Shown here: piece by piece, positions 1 to 8,792 of the stretch
How the letters are laid out: each line of letters starts with the position of its first letter
Position numbering within the stretch: the stretch's first letter is position 1
Origin: Sergeia podlipaevii
Taxonomy: Eukaryota; Euglenozoa; Kinetoplastea; Trypanosomatida; Trypanosomatidae
NCBI GenBank assembly: GCA_030849805.1
Contig: JASANZ010001944.1
Span: 1-26,194, forward strand
Direction of reading: 5' to 3'
Length of the DNA stretch: 26,194 nt
The notes under the pieces: generated by a model
Told to the model about the DNA's origin: nothing
The model's database searches: none
The model's input: the letters and a program-made list of their open reading frames with translations, nothing else
Position numbers and translations under genes: made by a program

Positions 1-342
1 CATCTACAAACATTGCCTAGTTCTTCTCTGCCATATATATATAGAGAGGAGGTAGTGGTGGTAGGAAAAGTGCTCAAGCAGACATTATTACTCACCTATA
101 TATATCTTTAAATACACATCTAAGGTGGAGAGAGAGAGAGAAAAAGAAAAGTAACAAGGGATTGCTGAAGGGGATAGGGCCGCGCAAGCAACTGTGCTCT
201 TTTTCATTACTGTTTGTATTTGATACGCTTTTTGTTGTTGTTCTGCTCCTCATTGAGTGCTTTTTTTCCCTTTTTTTTTATGAGGGCTTAACTGACGAGC
301 CGATTTTTTTTCTTTATCTCTTTTTTTTCTGTTGGGAGTTTC
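1..342 (+). other. Intergenic / 5' flank of the first gene
   Basis: I see no gene here. The stretch holds short TA runs (about 35-45 and 98-106), a GA run (128-141) and then a strongly T-rich half from about 198 onward. The T-rich part is typical of trypanosomatid DNA just upstream of a trans-splice site. Any short reading frame in it is hydrophobic only because of the T-runs. Confidence 0.7.
261..284 (+). promoter_or_regulatory. Candidate spliced-leader acceptor for gene 1
   Basis: A pyrimidine tract (261-279, nearly all T with three C) is followed by the first AG at 283-284. Splicing here would leave a 5' UTR of about 58 nt, and there is no ATG between this AG and the start codon at 343. 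A second T-rich tract (304-330) with an AG at 337-338 would leave only 4 nt before the start, which is unlikely. Inferred from pattern only. Confidence 0.45.
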
Positions 343-3300
343 ATGTGGGAGTCTCTTCCTCCTGTTGCTAGCGTGCCCAATGAGGCAGCCATCGCGGGGG
401 TATCACTGGCGTCAGGGTCACTGGGTGTCTTTTTGGATGATAGCAAGAGCAGCCACTGCCATCTCTCTAGCGCATATCCTCAGCAGCCACATCAACATCA
501 ACAGGCGGAAACGGGCGCGTCTTCTATCTTTGAAAACCCATGTGCTAGCACGTCTTCGTGCTTTGCTGATATCTATTCGAGTGAACACTTGGCATTGCCG
601 ACATATGGAGTGCCATCAGCACCGCCACACGCAAGTAGTACATCTTCCATGGCGGTAGCGCCACAACCGCTAGCACTTAGTACACTTGCGGCTGCTGCCA
701 CCTCTTCGGCTCTTGCACCGACTACACGCGCGCAGGATGATCACAATAGTTCTGACCAGCGATTGACTGTTGTCCCTCCGCGCCAGTGTGGCGTAGGCAG
801 CGGCCCCTCTCACCCCCTGTCTTACTCTTTTTCTTCTCACCCTGCTACTTCGCATGGCCACGTGAACCCACCACAGGTGCAGCCACAGCCACAGCAACAA
901 CAGCAGGTGCCTAGCGGCAGCGACGCAGTCATCCACAACGAAGACGGACTTGTACAGGGTGTAGGTGGGCATCCGCTTTCCTACGGTGCTTCCCATTTCT
1001 CTCCGCTCCTCCAGCCTTCTCAGAAACTTCCACATCACCAGTCCATGCTCTCTATATCGTCGCTGCTTCACCAAACCACTAGAAGTGGCAGCAGTGTCGG
1101 TGGTGTGAGCAGTGGCGCTCTTCAGGACTTCGACCCACTGCCCTTGCAACTGTGCTTTGCAGAGAAGCACCTGCCGCATCACATGCCACACTCCGTCTCT
1201 AACAAGACGCTTTGCACTTTACCTTCTAGCAACTCTTTTGTTATAGTCTCTGACATGCCATCCGCCTCATTTTCTACTACAATGCACGTACCGTCTCAGC
1301 ACACTGGGCTTTGTCATCATCGTGATCAGCAGCAACAACAACAGCAGCAGCAGCAGCAGAAGCTTCCTCCCCCGGCTGTTCCTCTTAACATACTTCGTCG
1401 TGGTCTTACCACTCCCCGTGTTGGAAGTGATATGTACGCGTCCTCTGCAAGTCCTTTTCGTGGTGAGCACCACCACCACCACCACCAACACACGTCGCAG
1501 GCGGTGAGTGGCGCTCACAGCAACAGCAGTGATGGTGATGGTGGAGGCGGCGCTGGTATTACGGTTGCACTACCGGCAGCATTTGACTCTCTACTGCCTG
1601 CGCAAAGCACTGTGGCTAGTGAGGGACTTGGTGCTGCGCCAAACTATACCACTACTACTACTACTACTACTGCTGCTACCGTCACGGCCGCCGCTGCTGA
1701 GGCGGATGCAGATGCGGATGAAGACGCTTCGATGTCACAGCGGCTTCACACGGAGCCTTACGTAGATAACGACAAGGCATCCGCTTATAGCGGCCCGCAG
1801 AGCCTACATATAGTATCCCACGCCTCTTTACACCCTCAGAGCAGTGGACATGGAGGAGATGGAGGTGGTGTAGGAGCGCTTTATAATGGCTCTGGCACTA
1901 TAGCCACTGTTGCTGCTGCTGCGGTAGCATCATTACCGAACAGCCTGAGCAGCGTAGCACCATCGGCACCTACAAAGGAGGAGGGGGTCAGCGCGGCACG
2001 GCAAGGCTACATACGCCCAGCAGCGCTCTTTATCTCGTCTTCCAGCAATAGCCCAGCCGCACCAGATACTCCCTATCCCACAAGTTTTCAACCACCACCA
2101 CAGCAACAGCAGCAGCAACAAGGACAAGTACCTCTAGAACAGTCAGCGCCTAGCACTAGGAGAATGACATTGGCCCCGTTTTCTCCTTTCCCCGCGCACA
2201 TCTCGGTTTCTGCTGCTGCCACCGCAGTGCCTGCATTGAGCCCGCCAACACCTCAAACTACCTACTACTCTCAGGCAACCCCTCAGTCAGAAGTGCTCTC
2301 GCAACATGCCCATTTTGCGTTGGAGCAGCAGCCACAGCCACTACCTTTTACGCCTGGTACCAACGTGCCCACGGCTCAGAGCGGCGCGTGGGCCAGTCCA
2401 GCTACGGCCTCACTGGCAGCAGCCGCTGTTGCTCCTGCTGCAGAACCCACCACGACAGATTTCTCCTTCTCACGCACGGAAAGTCTCTCTATGACGACGG
2501 TAGCGGCGCATAGCAATAGCCACTACAAGGAGTCAAGCTCTAGTCCATCCACGGCAGCGCTGCAGAGACATGATCATTATCACCGTCTTGGTTTTTATGA
2601 TAGTCCTGCTGGCCACGAAAGCCTCTCGCGCAGCTTTTTTTTTATGGATGAAGATACGCGCAAAGCTGAAGGAGGAGACGAAGGAGGAGGCGGTGGAGGT
2701 GGAGGAGGAACAACTGCGGGGTCGGAGCAAACGGATGTTGCGACCAGCGTTAGCCATACCTCTTTCTTTTCTCCTACGCTAGCCAATTCGTTTGTTCTTA
2801 AGAGTGGCTTTTCATTCGGAAACTCCACTTTAAGAAACACACACGAGCTGCCGCCGCCCTCTCTCCCGCCTATTTCTCTTGCCGAGTTAACGGGCGTGGT
2901 GGATGCGTTTGCTATCAAGTACGAGGAGTACCAAACCTTTAAAAACATGTGCATGGAGGCGTATCTTGGCCTTGTTGAAACCACAGTGGATCAGTTTCTT
3001 GTGCGTAAGTACGGCGATCCCACGCATCCAAGAAATCGTGCCCTCTTGAGCAAGTGGCGCCACGATGTTGCAGCAGGTGCTGGGGGTAGGGCGATGGAGT
3101 CGATCACAAAAGCAGGTGCGAAGTTGCTGCAGCAGGTCGGGCACTCACTGTTTTATAAGAAGTCTGAGGGAGCTTCTTTTTCCCCGAATCAACAACCGAC
3201 ACTACAAAACGAGAATAATGATAATTGTTGTTATAGTACCACAGGAGTCGATGTTCGCGCTGCACTTTCTCAGCAACAGAAGCCGCGAGAGTCTTCTTAT

Positions 3301-4104
3301 CAACACCCCAAGTGCTACATTGCAAATGCAATCTCACCTCAATACCTGGATGAGAAACCGAGCGCGTCTGATCTCGCCCTCGTAATGGGCAACTACCCCA
3401 TTGTAACTCATGTTCTTAAGCATGTACTACCACCCAAAAGGTTAGAAGCTGGAGGAGGGTCTCATGTGTTGCATTCCTCCATGCCGACCGGTGTTGGGGC
3501 TGTTGGAGACGCAGAGCCTTTTTCATCCGCTGAGTACATCACGATCCACAACGAGCTTCTGTTTCCAATCATCGAGGCTGTATGGCGCGAGTACCTTTCG
3601 CTTCTCGAGACGCGCGCTGAGGAGTTGATCCGTGTGGCTGAGGCCAATGTAATGCCAGCGTTGGAGCAATATTCTAGAGGCCGAGAGCGGCAACAGCAAT
3701 CTCTGTACGCAAAGCACGTAGATACCAACAGCTCCCTCTCACTCGCTAATGCAGGTGATGCATTGGGCACTAATGGTTTGAGAGCCTCGACAGCAGCAAG
3801 CTCCAGAACAACAGGAAGTGGAGGATGTGAGATGAGTGAGACACTAGCCTATCAACACCTTTTAGGAAAATACGCTAAGACTCTAAAGCACGTCAAGGGT
3901 GATGCGGAGTATCTCACGACAATTAAAGCGATGGACATGGACTTTGTGCGCACTGACATGGGTAATGCAGAGGCGCTGGCGGAGGTGAGGGATGCAAAGA
4001 CTGGCTTGTCTGACTATGTGCCAGTTTATGGTCTTGTGCTTTCCCGACTTCATCGTCTAGAGGTAGAGCATCGGACAGTGCTGGAGCTGTGGGGGAGACG
4101 GTAG
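343..4104 (+). CDS. Large low-complexity protein with conserved-looking helical C-terminus, function unknown
   Basis: The protein is 1253 residues long and I do not recognise its family. Residues 1-~840 are low complexity, rich in Ser, Gln, His, Ala, Thr, Pro and Gly. They include an 11-residue Gln run (329-339), a six-His run (376-381), Thr and Ala runs near 440-460, a Gln run near 590 and a Gly run near 785. From about residue 845 the composition changes to ordinary globular, mostly helical sequence. It has regularly spaced Tyr, Trp and Leu residues and two similar-feeling blocks, one around 850-920 and one around 1065-1125. There is no signal peptide or membrane segment. The start is the first ATG after the likely splice acceptor; the next in-frame ATG is about 100 codons on. 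The tract-rich half suggests a disordered regulatory or RNA-associated protein, but that is only analogy. Stop is TAG. Confidence 0.85.
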   Translation: MWESLPPVASVPNEAAIAGVSLASGSLGVFLDDSKSSHCHLSSAYPQQPHQHQQAETGASSIFENPCASTSSCFADIYSSEHLALPTYGVPSAPPHASSTSSMAVAPQPLALSTLAAAATSSALAPTTRAQDDHNSSDQRLTVVPPRQCGVGSGPSHPLSYSFSSHPATSHGHVNPPQVQPQPQQQQQVPSGSDAVIHNEDGLVQGVGGHPLSYGASHFSPLLQPSQKLPHHQSMLSISSLLHQTTRSGSSVGGVSSGALQDFDPLPLQLCFAEKHLPHHMPHSVSNKTLCTLPSSNSFVIVSDMPSASFSTTMHVPSQHTGLCHHRDQQQQQQQQQQQKLPPPAVPLNILRRGLTTPRVGSDMYASSASPFRGEHHHHHHQHTSQAVSGAHSNSSDGDGGGGAGITVALPAAFDSLLPAQSTVASEGLGAAPNYTTTTTTTTAATVTAAAAEADADADEDASMSQRLHTEPYVDNDKASAYSGPQSLHIVSHASLHPQSSGHGGDGGGVGALYNGSGTIATVAAAAVASLPNSLSSVAPSAPTKEEGVSAARQGYIRPAALFISSSSNSPAAPDTPYPTSFQPPPQQQQQQQGQVPLEQSAPSTRRMTLAPFSPFPAHISVSAAATAVPALSPPTPQTTYYSQATPQSEVLSQHAHFALEQQPQPLPFTPGTNVPTAQSGAWASPATASLAAAAVAPAAEPTTTDFSFSRTESLSMTTVAAHSNSHYKESSSSPSTAALQRHDHYHRLGFYDSPAGHESLSRSFFFMDEDTRKAEGGDEGGGGGGGGGTTAGSEQTDVATSVSHTSFFSPTLANSFVLKSGFSFGNSTLRNTHELPPPSLPPISLAELTGVVDAFAIKYEEYQTFKNMCMEAYLGLVETTVDQFLVRKYGDPTHPRNRALLSKWRHDVAAGAGGRAMESITKAGAKLLQQVGHSLFYKKSEGASFSPNQQPTLQNENNDNCCYSTTGVDVRAALSQQQKPRESSYQHPKCYIANAISPQYLDEKPSASDLALVMGNYPIVTHVLKHVLPPKRLEAGGGSHVLHSSMPTGVGAVGDAEPFSSAEYITIHNELLFPIIEAVWREYLSLLETRAEELIRVAEANVMPALEQYSRGRERQQQSLYAKHVDTNSSLSLANAGDALGTNGLRASTAASSRTTGSGGCEMSETLAYQHLLGKYAKTLKHVKGDAEYLTTIKAMDMDFVRTDMGNAEALAEVRDAKTGLSDYVPVYGLVLSRLHRLEVEHRTVLELWGRR
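1327..1359 (+). repeat. CAG/CAA trinucleotide run encoding 11 glutamines
   Basis: Eleven consecutive Gln codons, a mixture of CAG and CAA with six pure CAG codons at the end. A second Gln-rich stretch lies at about 885-906 and a third at 2101-2121. Such runs commonly vary in length between strains. Confidence 0.95.
1468..1485 (+). repeat. CAC run encoding six histidines
   Basis: Six CAC codons in a row in gene 1, followed by CAA CAC. It lies 36 codons downstream of the polyglutamine run. It is part of the same low-complexity region and a likely site of slippage. Confidence 0.95.
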
Positions 4105-4290
4105 TGCCACCTGGAGTTTCTGCCAGGGAGGGAGTCTGAGATGATTGAAGTGGGAGGTGGCACTTCTTGCTTGTACTAGGAAGGGAGAGGAGGGCGGCTC
4201 TATCCCCCCCCAAAAAAAATATGAAATCTAGACCATGTTGAGGTGAGAGGTTGTCTCTCTGTTGCGTCTTATTTGACTTTGCTTTCTGTG

Positions 4291-4327
4291 AAGCTGTATG
4301 TGTGTGCGCTGCACACACATACAGCTT
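4291..4327 (+). repeat. Perfect 17-bp inverted repeat with 3-nt loop (3' UTR hairpin)
   Basis: The left arm 4291-4307 and the right arm 4311-4327 are exact reverse complements, separated only by GCT. In RNA this would form a very stable 17-bp stem with a three-base loop. The arms contain GTGTGTGC/GCACACAC, so slippage and inversion of a dinucleotide run could have contributed. However, the flanking AAGCTGTA/TACAGCTT is not simple sequence. It lies 187 nt after the stop codon of gene 1, so it is probably in that gene's 3' UTR. Confidence 0.9.
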
Positions 4328-4491
4328 GCGCATGATGTTTATTAGAAGAACAACGTTCTTTTTTTGTTTGCTTTTAGCATTATAGCAAAAATCTTTCACC
4401 TGCATCAAGAGAAGAAAAAAAAGAGATCACATCTGGTAGCTTGTACATCTTTATCATTGCGTTTTCCTTTTGCTTGACTGCACTTGATACT

Positions 4492-4544
4492 GTTTTTCTC
4501 TTTTCTTTTCTTTGTGTTTTGCTACATTACAATGTACTTACTAG
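4492..4544 (+). promoter_or_regulatory. Candidate spliced-leader acceptor for gene 2
   Basis: Pyrimidine-rich tract at 4492-4520 followed, after a short A/C-containing spacer, by AG at 4543-4544. An ATG at 4532 falls just before this AG, and none occurs between it and the start codon at 4645. This would give a 5' UTR of about 100 nt. Pattern-based inference. Confidence 0.4.
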
Positions 4545-4644
4545 AGTACACAAGGCACATCCATTTAAGACAAAAGAAAGGTTCTAGAGAAGTCTTTTAA
4601 AAAGAAAAACACACAGCTATATAAATATAAAGAACGCCATATAG

Positions 4645-4974
4645 ATGCTATTTAGCTCTTCGTGGTTGCTGAGAGCGGCACGCAGGAGTGGTGGCCGCAC
4701 ATGGAACTTACCGGACATTCGCCAGCAAGGCCAGACACCCATTTTCAACCGTTTGCAAGGTGCTGTGTCGTTGTATCAACATAGCCTGCCAGATGTAGCT
4801 GCGCATAGGTCGCGGGGTGGATATGGTGCGGATGCACAAGCAGCACTGCTCTCGCGACCCAAAGGGCGAGCGTCACGAGTTTCTAGTCAACGCGCGACAT
4901 TTCATTACGAACGCAAGCATGCTCGGCAGCGGTTTAACGGAGCCCAGTTTAGAAAATACTATAATGATTCGTAA
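4645..4974 (+). CDS. Small basic protein with probable mitochondrial presequence, function unknown
   Basis: 109 residues, very basic and rich in Arg, Ser, Gln and Ala. The first ~20 residues are hydrophobic/hydroxylated with spaced arginines and no acidic residue (MLFSSSWLLRAARRSGGR), as in mitochondrial presequences. The C-terminus (about 86-109) is rich in Arg, Lys, Tyr and Phe. I do not recognise the family; a small mitoribosomal or mitochondrial-complex protein would fit the composition but is a guess. The start is the first ATG after a plausible splice acceptor. A second + strand frame stays open across the 3' half (4799 to about 5036) and has G/C-rich third positions. I prefer the frame given because it alone has an upstream ATG and a targeting-like N-terminus, but a frameshift or the alternative frame is not excluded. 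Stop is TAA. Confidence 0.55.
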   Translation: MLFSSSWLLRAARRSGGRTWNLPDIRQQGQTPIFNRLQGAVSLYQHSLPDVAAHRSRGGYGADAQAALLSRPKGRASRVSSQRATFHYERKHARQRFNGAQFRKYYNDS

Positions 4975-5510
4975 GGGGAGCGCTGCTTTTCTTTCATTCT
5001 TTACAAGTGCGAGAGCGAGAGAGCGCGCGCATGTGTGAGAGTGTTGGAGTGTGTGTGCTTTTGTTTGTTACTGCTACAACTTGGGGCATTAAGAGAAAAA
5101 AAGACATGAACATGTTTTTCTTCCTTCTTCTTTCTTAATCTATTCTCTTTCATAGCATGATATCCATTACTAATAATAGTAGTAGTAATAAACTGGCTGC
5201 TAGCAAAAGAATCATGATTACATCAGACTGTCGCTTTAAAAGAGAAAAAAAAAAGATGTTTTGCTTTTATAATTTTATACCCCACTTTTTTTGACCATTT
5301 CTTTTTCTCTATTTTTTTTTTTTTTCTCCTACATAGCAATCTATTATTTTTTTTTCTCAAGCTTTTATTTTCCTAGTACGTTTATTTGTTGTTTCTTTAC
5401 TTTTTGTCATTCCTTGCGACTTACTGGTGTGAGTTTCATTTCTTTCCCCCCCTCTTTTTTCTTTCTACACAATAAAAAAAGCTACACAGTGACAAGGAAA
5501 GAGAGAAGTC

Positions 5511-5553
5511 ATATATATATATATATATAGTTTATATATATAGTTTATATATT
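5511..5553 (+). repeat. TA microsatellite and degenerate copies
   Basis: An AT dinucleotide run at 5511-5529 is followed by two copies of a unit AGTTTATATAT (about 5529-5550). It is simple sequence in the spacer, probably within a 3' UTR or intergenic DNA. Confidence 0.9.
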
Positions 5554-5691
5554 ATTGTCATCTCTTCTTCTTTCCCTATAGACAAATTTCCACAAAGTGC
5601 GTCTTTTTTTTAAGCACTTTAACTTTTCTCTCCTTTTTTTTTTCTACTGCATATACAATCAACTGGGCATTATCGACATTTGTTTTATTAG

Positions 5692-5730
5692 TTTGTCCTT
5701 TTTTCTTTCTTTCTTTTCTCTCTTCCGCAG
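5692..5730 (+). promoter_or_regulatory. Strong candidate spliced-leader acceptor for COIV
   Basis: An almost uninterrupted pyrimidine tract (5695-5726) ends in CGCAG, with AG at 5729-5730. This is the clearest acceptor in the window. It would give a 73-nt leader with no ATG before the start at 5804. It also supports choosing 5804 over any upstream non-ATG start. Confidence 0.7.
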
Positions 5731-5803
5731 TTTTTGTTACTATAGTTAGTTGCAAACCATATCCCAAATAGAGAAGAAACAGCACATACACACCGAATAC
5801 GAT

Positions 5804-6850
5804 ATGTTTCGTCGCGTCAACACTATCGTGGCTGCCGCCGCCGCCACCGCTGCCAGCCTCAACGCACACAACAAGCGCAATATTGTTGTTTACAGTCAGC
5901 AGAACCAAGTTCTCGAGAGCAACCAGAAGGCACGCAACCACCCCAGTAACATCTGGATAGAGGACTGGGAAGTGGATCGCTTGGAGCTACGACCGGAGGC
6001 CGGCGCCATCCCCACCCAGCTGCAGATTGAAAAGCAATTAGAGCTCTACAACTTTGATCAGCTCCTTGCCCCTCCAGAGCTCATGGATGCTCCGAAGCAT
6101 AGCAGCTACGGCAGCCGCAAGGTGTACGGCAGCAACCTCCAGTTTGAACTCAACGACCGTGCTCAGAAGCACGGCTTTCAGAGCCAGTGGTGGATCACCA
6201 AGTACCAGGTGCACAAGGAGAACCTTCAGTTCAAGACCAACGCCCGCGCCAGCATCATCCTCATCAAGAGCCAGCTGAAGCTCTTCCACTCCAGCCAGCT
6301 CGTCGGCGGCGACGCCCTGATGCAGGCGCCCGTGAGCGGTGGTAGCCGCAAGCTTTACCAGAAGAATAGCGAGGCCTACGCTGTGCTGCGCGATCATATC
6401 AAGGCCAACGGCTTCAACAGTGGTCTTTACTTCACTCGTCGCCAGCTTGACCACTTCAAGCTCGCCGTGCTTCCCAACCAGATGCCCGTTCTGCAGGACA
6501 TGAACTCTGGCGAGCGCTACCTCATCTACAACGTGGACCAGCTCGAGGATCCATCCAACGCGCTCAAGACCCTCCAGCGCTCTCCTGTCAACGTGCCCAC
6601 CTTCCTTCTCTCTGGCGAGCCCATCACTTCTGAGAACTCCAAGAAGTTCCCCAAGGGACACAGCAGCAACTACTGGCTTACTGGACGCGATGCTGAGCTT
6701 TACCAGTGGCCTATCAAGGAATCGGAGAAGCGCAAGGGCATCCCTTTTAACTCTGGCAACTCCGCCTCGCTGCAGATTGAGCTGTTCAACGTTGAGCAGC
6801 TCACCAACCCTGAGGAGGCCTTTGCCAAGGCCGGCTTGATCTCTCAGTAA
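5804..6850 (+). CDS. COIV: Cytochrome c oxidase subunit IV, trypanosomatid type
   Basis: 348 residues, a nuclear-encoded subunit of mitochondrial complex IV. The trypanosomatid COIV is not homologous to animal COX4. I recognise it by its size and by the segment KARNHPSNIWIEDWEVDR near the N-terminus; this is from memory of the family, not a search. The first ~25 residues (MFRRV..., Ala-rich, no acidic residues) look like a presequence. The mature part consists of four ~80-residue repeats. Each opens with an aromatic patch (W51, W129-W130, Y209-F210, W291) and closes with a [YF]-N-x-[DE]-Q-like motif (Y82-Q86, F161-Q165, Y242-Q246, F328-Q332). Codons are strongly biased to C or G in the third position, as in highly expressed genes. 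The start is the first ATG after a strong splice acceptor. The next gene downstream is a diverged paralogue. Stop is TAA. Confidence 0.8.
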   Translation: MFRRVNTIVAAAAATAASLNAHNKRNIVVYSQQNQVLESNQKARNHPSNIWIEDWEVDRLELRPEAGAIPTQLQIEKQLELYNFDQLLAPPELMDAPKHSSYGSRKVYGSNLQFELNDRAQKHGFQSQWWITKYQVHKENLQFKTNARASIILIKSQLKLFHSSQLVGGDALMQAPVSGGSRKLYQKNSEAYAVLRDHIKANGFNSGLYFTRRQLDHFKLAVLPNQMPVLQDMNSGERYLIYNVDQLEDPSNALKTLQRSPVNVPTFLLSGEPITSENSKKFPKGHSSNYWLTGRDAELYQWPIKESEKRKGIPFNSGNSASLQIELFNVEQLTNPEEAFAKAGLISQ

Positions 6851-7631
6851 AAAAAAAAGGTGTGTACAGACCCCCCGCTACTTTTCGTGTTTTTGTTTTT
6901 TGTGGGTGTCGACAATGCTGACGCATTGCTCTGTTATTCTTTTTTTTTTTTTGCATCTTTCTTCTCGCTTTTTTTTTTCTGGTTTAAAGTGTTGTAGTTG
7001 TTTTGTAGTACCTAATATTTTGTTTCTTTTGATGTGCCTTTCTATACTTGCTGTCTCGGTACTTATTTTTTAAAATACCTTTTGCGTTAGTTTGCTTTCT
7101 TTTCGCAATGAACCATTTACAAAAAAAAAAACGAAGAAACTGAGGAGAAAGGTAATCTTTTTTTTTTTTTAAATGTGGGCTATAGTGTGCTGTGGATAAC
7201 TGTTGGGACATGCACACACATACATGCAACGTGTACGGGAAGCAGACAAAAAGCTATGCAAAGACTTATGGCACGATTGAGAAACCCATAGAGAGAGAGA
7301 GAGAGCGTGTGTGAGTGAGTGTGAGTGTAAGTGGGTGAACGCAATATCATCGAACGAAAAAAATTGGGGTGAGTGAAAGAGCGAGAAATATATATATGCA
7401 CTTTCTCACTTGACTCAACTCTTTAGAGAGGAGGAAGAGGAATGAAACAGTTGAATGTGCGCTAAAGTCTCATTTTTGAATATCGCCACTTTATACTACA
7501 TACACCACCACATAGTGGTATTTACGGGAGAGAAGCACATATACACACTTTTTGAAGGAACGAAAAAAAAAGTATGAATGAAATGAAAGAGCGTTTGAAC
7601 CAATATCTGTTTTTCCTTCTGTTTTTACCAC

Positions 7632-7651
7632 TATATATATATATATATATT
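7632..7651 (+). repeat. TA microsatellite
   Basis: A pure TA dinucleotide run of 20 bases in the spacer downstream of COIV. Confidence 0.95.
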
Positions 7652-8156
7652 TTTACTTTGTTGGTTGGTTTTTTTATTTATTTTTGCAAATCATAGAGAT
7701 AGGAGGGAGGGAAGAGGTTTATGAAGTGAACTTGTCAATCGCTTTGCGTACATATATATATGCTTGTATATGTATGCTATGCACCGCAACCGATTAGGGA
7801 AATAATTTCTTCTTCTCACACTTCCGTTCCTTTTCCTTTTTTTTTTCCTTTCATTAGGTTTGTTGAGGGGGAGAAAATATAGTTACACAAAGAAACACTA
7901 GCACATATATGAGATGCAATCAGTGTGAAATATAAAAAAAAAAGGAAACAAGAATAAAGAGAGAGAGAGAGATAAATGATGATGAAATAAATTATGAATG
8001 ATGTGGGTTGGCTCTTGTTTGATTTTTTTTTTTTTACGATCTGGATACCATGCGTAGGTTTGCGCCACTTACTTTTACGGTACTCATTCAAATTCAAGAA
8101 TAACGCATACATGCATGTACTTGCAATATGTGCATGGCTAGGAGTCTCTCTCTATC

Positions 8157-8180
8157 ATTATTATTATTATTATTATTATA
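8157..8180 (+). repeat. ATT trinucleotide microsatellite
   Basis: Eight consecutive ATT units in the spacer downstream of COIV, not within a gene. Confidence 0.95.
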
Positions 8181-8550
8181 ATTACTATTCAAGAGGTGAG
8201 AGAAGAGCTGCCTTTTTTTTTCTCTTCTTCTCCTATGCATATGCATTTGATGGAGAAGGGAGAGAAAGCAAAAAGCCTCCTTTTTCTTCTCCTGTTTGTC
8301 TTGTGCGCATTTCCTCCTTTGGCGAACAACTTTGAGTTGTTGAGTGAAGCGAAAGTTATATTGCTTACCGATTTTGAATATTAGCCCACCTCTTTTTTTT
8401 TTCTTCTTTTATTTGAAATGCATGACATGATCATGTGATCAATGGTGTTTTAACATATTTATACTTTTTTTCTTTGGGTGGGGTATACATAGACACTCAC
8501 TCTCAGTGCCAGAGATCAATATTAGAGAGTCAGTGGGCTTGCAAGACCAC

Positions 8551-8650
8551 CAGGACAGACACACACACACACATAGACACTCGCGCATACTATTTCTTTT
8601 GCTCGTATTTGCATAAACACACACTCACACACACACATATATATATATAG
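8551..8650 (+). repeat. CA-rich microsatellite cluster ending in a TA run
   Basis: Two CA dinucleotide blocks (about 8559-8573 and 8618-8638) are separated by about 45 nt and lead directly into a TA run (8637-8649). They lie just upstream of the pyrimidine tract of gene 4. Confidence 0.9.
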
Positions 8651-8684
8651 GTACACATATCTACGTTCTTATAAAGGTGAGAGG

Positions 8685-8750
8685 TTTTTTTTTCTCTTGT
8701 ACACCTCTTTCCTTTCATTAACTTTGCCTTTTAAAATATAAACAAAGCAG
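8685..8750 (+). promoter_or_regulatory. Candidate spliced-leader acceptor for the COIV paralogue
   Basis: Pyrimidine-rich stretch 8685-8730 followed by CAG at 8748-8750. The resulting leader would be 42 nt with no ATG before 8793. An in-frame stop at 8778-8780 shows that the coding frame cannot extend further upstream. Confidence 0.55.
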
Positions 8751-8792
8751 TTAAAAAAAACAAGAGGAGGCAAACGATAGAAGAAGCCGCGT

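Larger units (their letters stand above)
4105..4644 (+). other. Intergenic region between genes 1 and 2
   Basis: 540 nt without a credible gene. It contains a C8/A8 block at about 4204-4219, the perfect hairpin at 4291-4327, a smaller 6-bp hairpin (4346-4360) and a pyrimidine-rich stretch (4460-4520) before gene 2. The first part is presumably the 3' UTR of gene 1. Confidence 0.7.
4975..5803 (+). other. Intergenic region between gene 2 and COIV
   Basis: 829 nt with no credible gene. It contains a GA/CGCG-rich stretch (5010-5036), long T-runs (5311-5327, 5346-5357), a TA dinucleotide block (5511-5529, with related copies to about 5553) and a strong pyrimidine tract (5692-5728). The last ATG before COIV lies near 5256, so the final ~545 nt are ATG-free. 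Confidence 0.7.
6851..8792 (+). other. Long intergenic region after COIV
   Basis: 1942 nt without a credible gene. Many short frames exist, but all are products of T, GA, CA or TA runs. It contains T-runs (6941-6952, 7159-7170), a GA run (7291-7304), a TA run (7632-7651), an ATT run (8157-8180), CA runs (8559-8573, 8618-8638) and a final pyrimidine tract. The alternation of purine-rich and T-rich blocks suggests a long COIV 3' UTR followed by the acceptor region of gene 4. The 12-bp palindromes at 8235-8246 and 8425-8436 are short and unremarkable. Confidence 0.7.

Noticed and set aside
3923..4408. 161-codon minus-strand frame overlapping the end of gene 1 and its hairpin
   Set aside because: No recognisable product, the wrong strand for the unit, and half of it is antisense to gene 1 coding sequence.
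5750..5803. In-frame extension of COIV upstream to a TTG at 5750
   Set aside because: TTG is not a normal start in these eukaryotes. The ATG at 5804 is the first after a strong acceptor and gives a presequence-like N-terminus.
6038..6661. 207-codon open frame antisense to COIV
   Set aside because: It is explained by the C/G-ending codon bias of COIV, which removes stops on the opposite strand. The product is Val/Leu/Ala-rich without recognisable motifs.
8157..8180. ATT arrays considered as telomere-like or CRISPR-like repeats
   Set aside because: They are simple trinucleotide runs without spacers and do not match the TTAGGG telomere unit.
8425..8436. 12-bp palindrome (and another at 8235-8246)
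   Set aside because: Short self-complementary A/T-rich words of this size are expected by chance and have no flanking structure.
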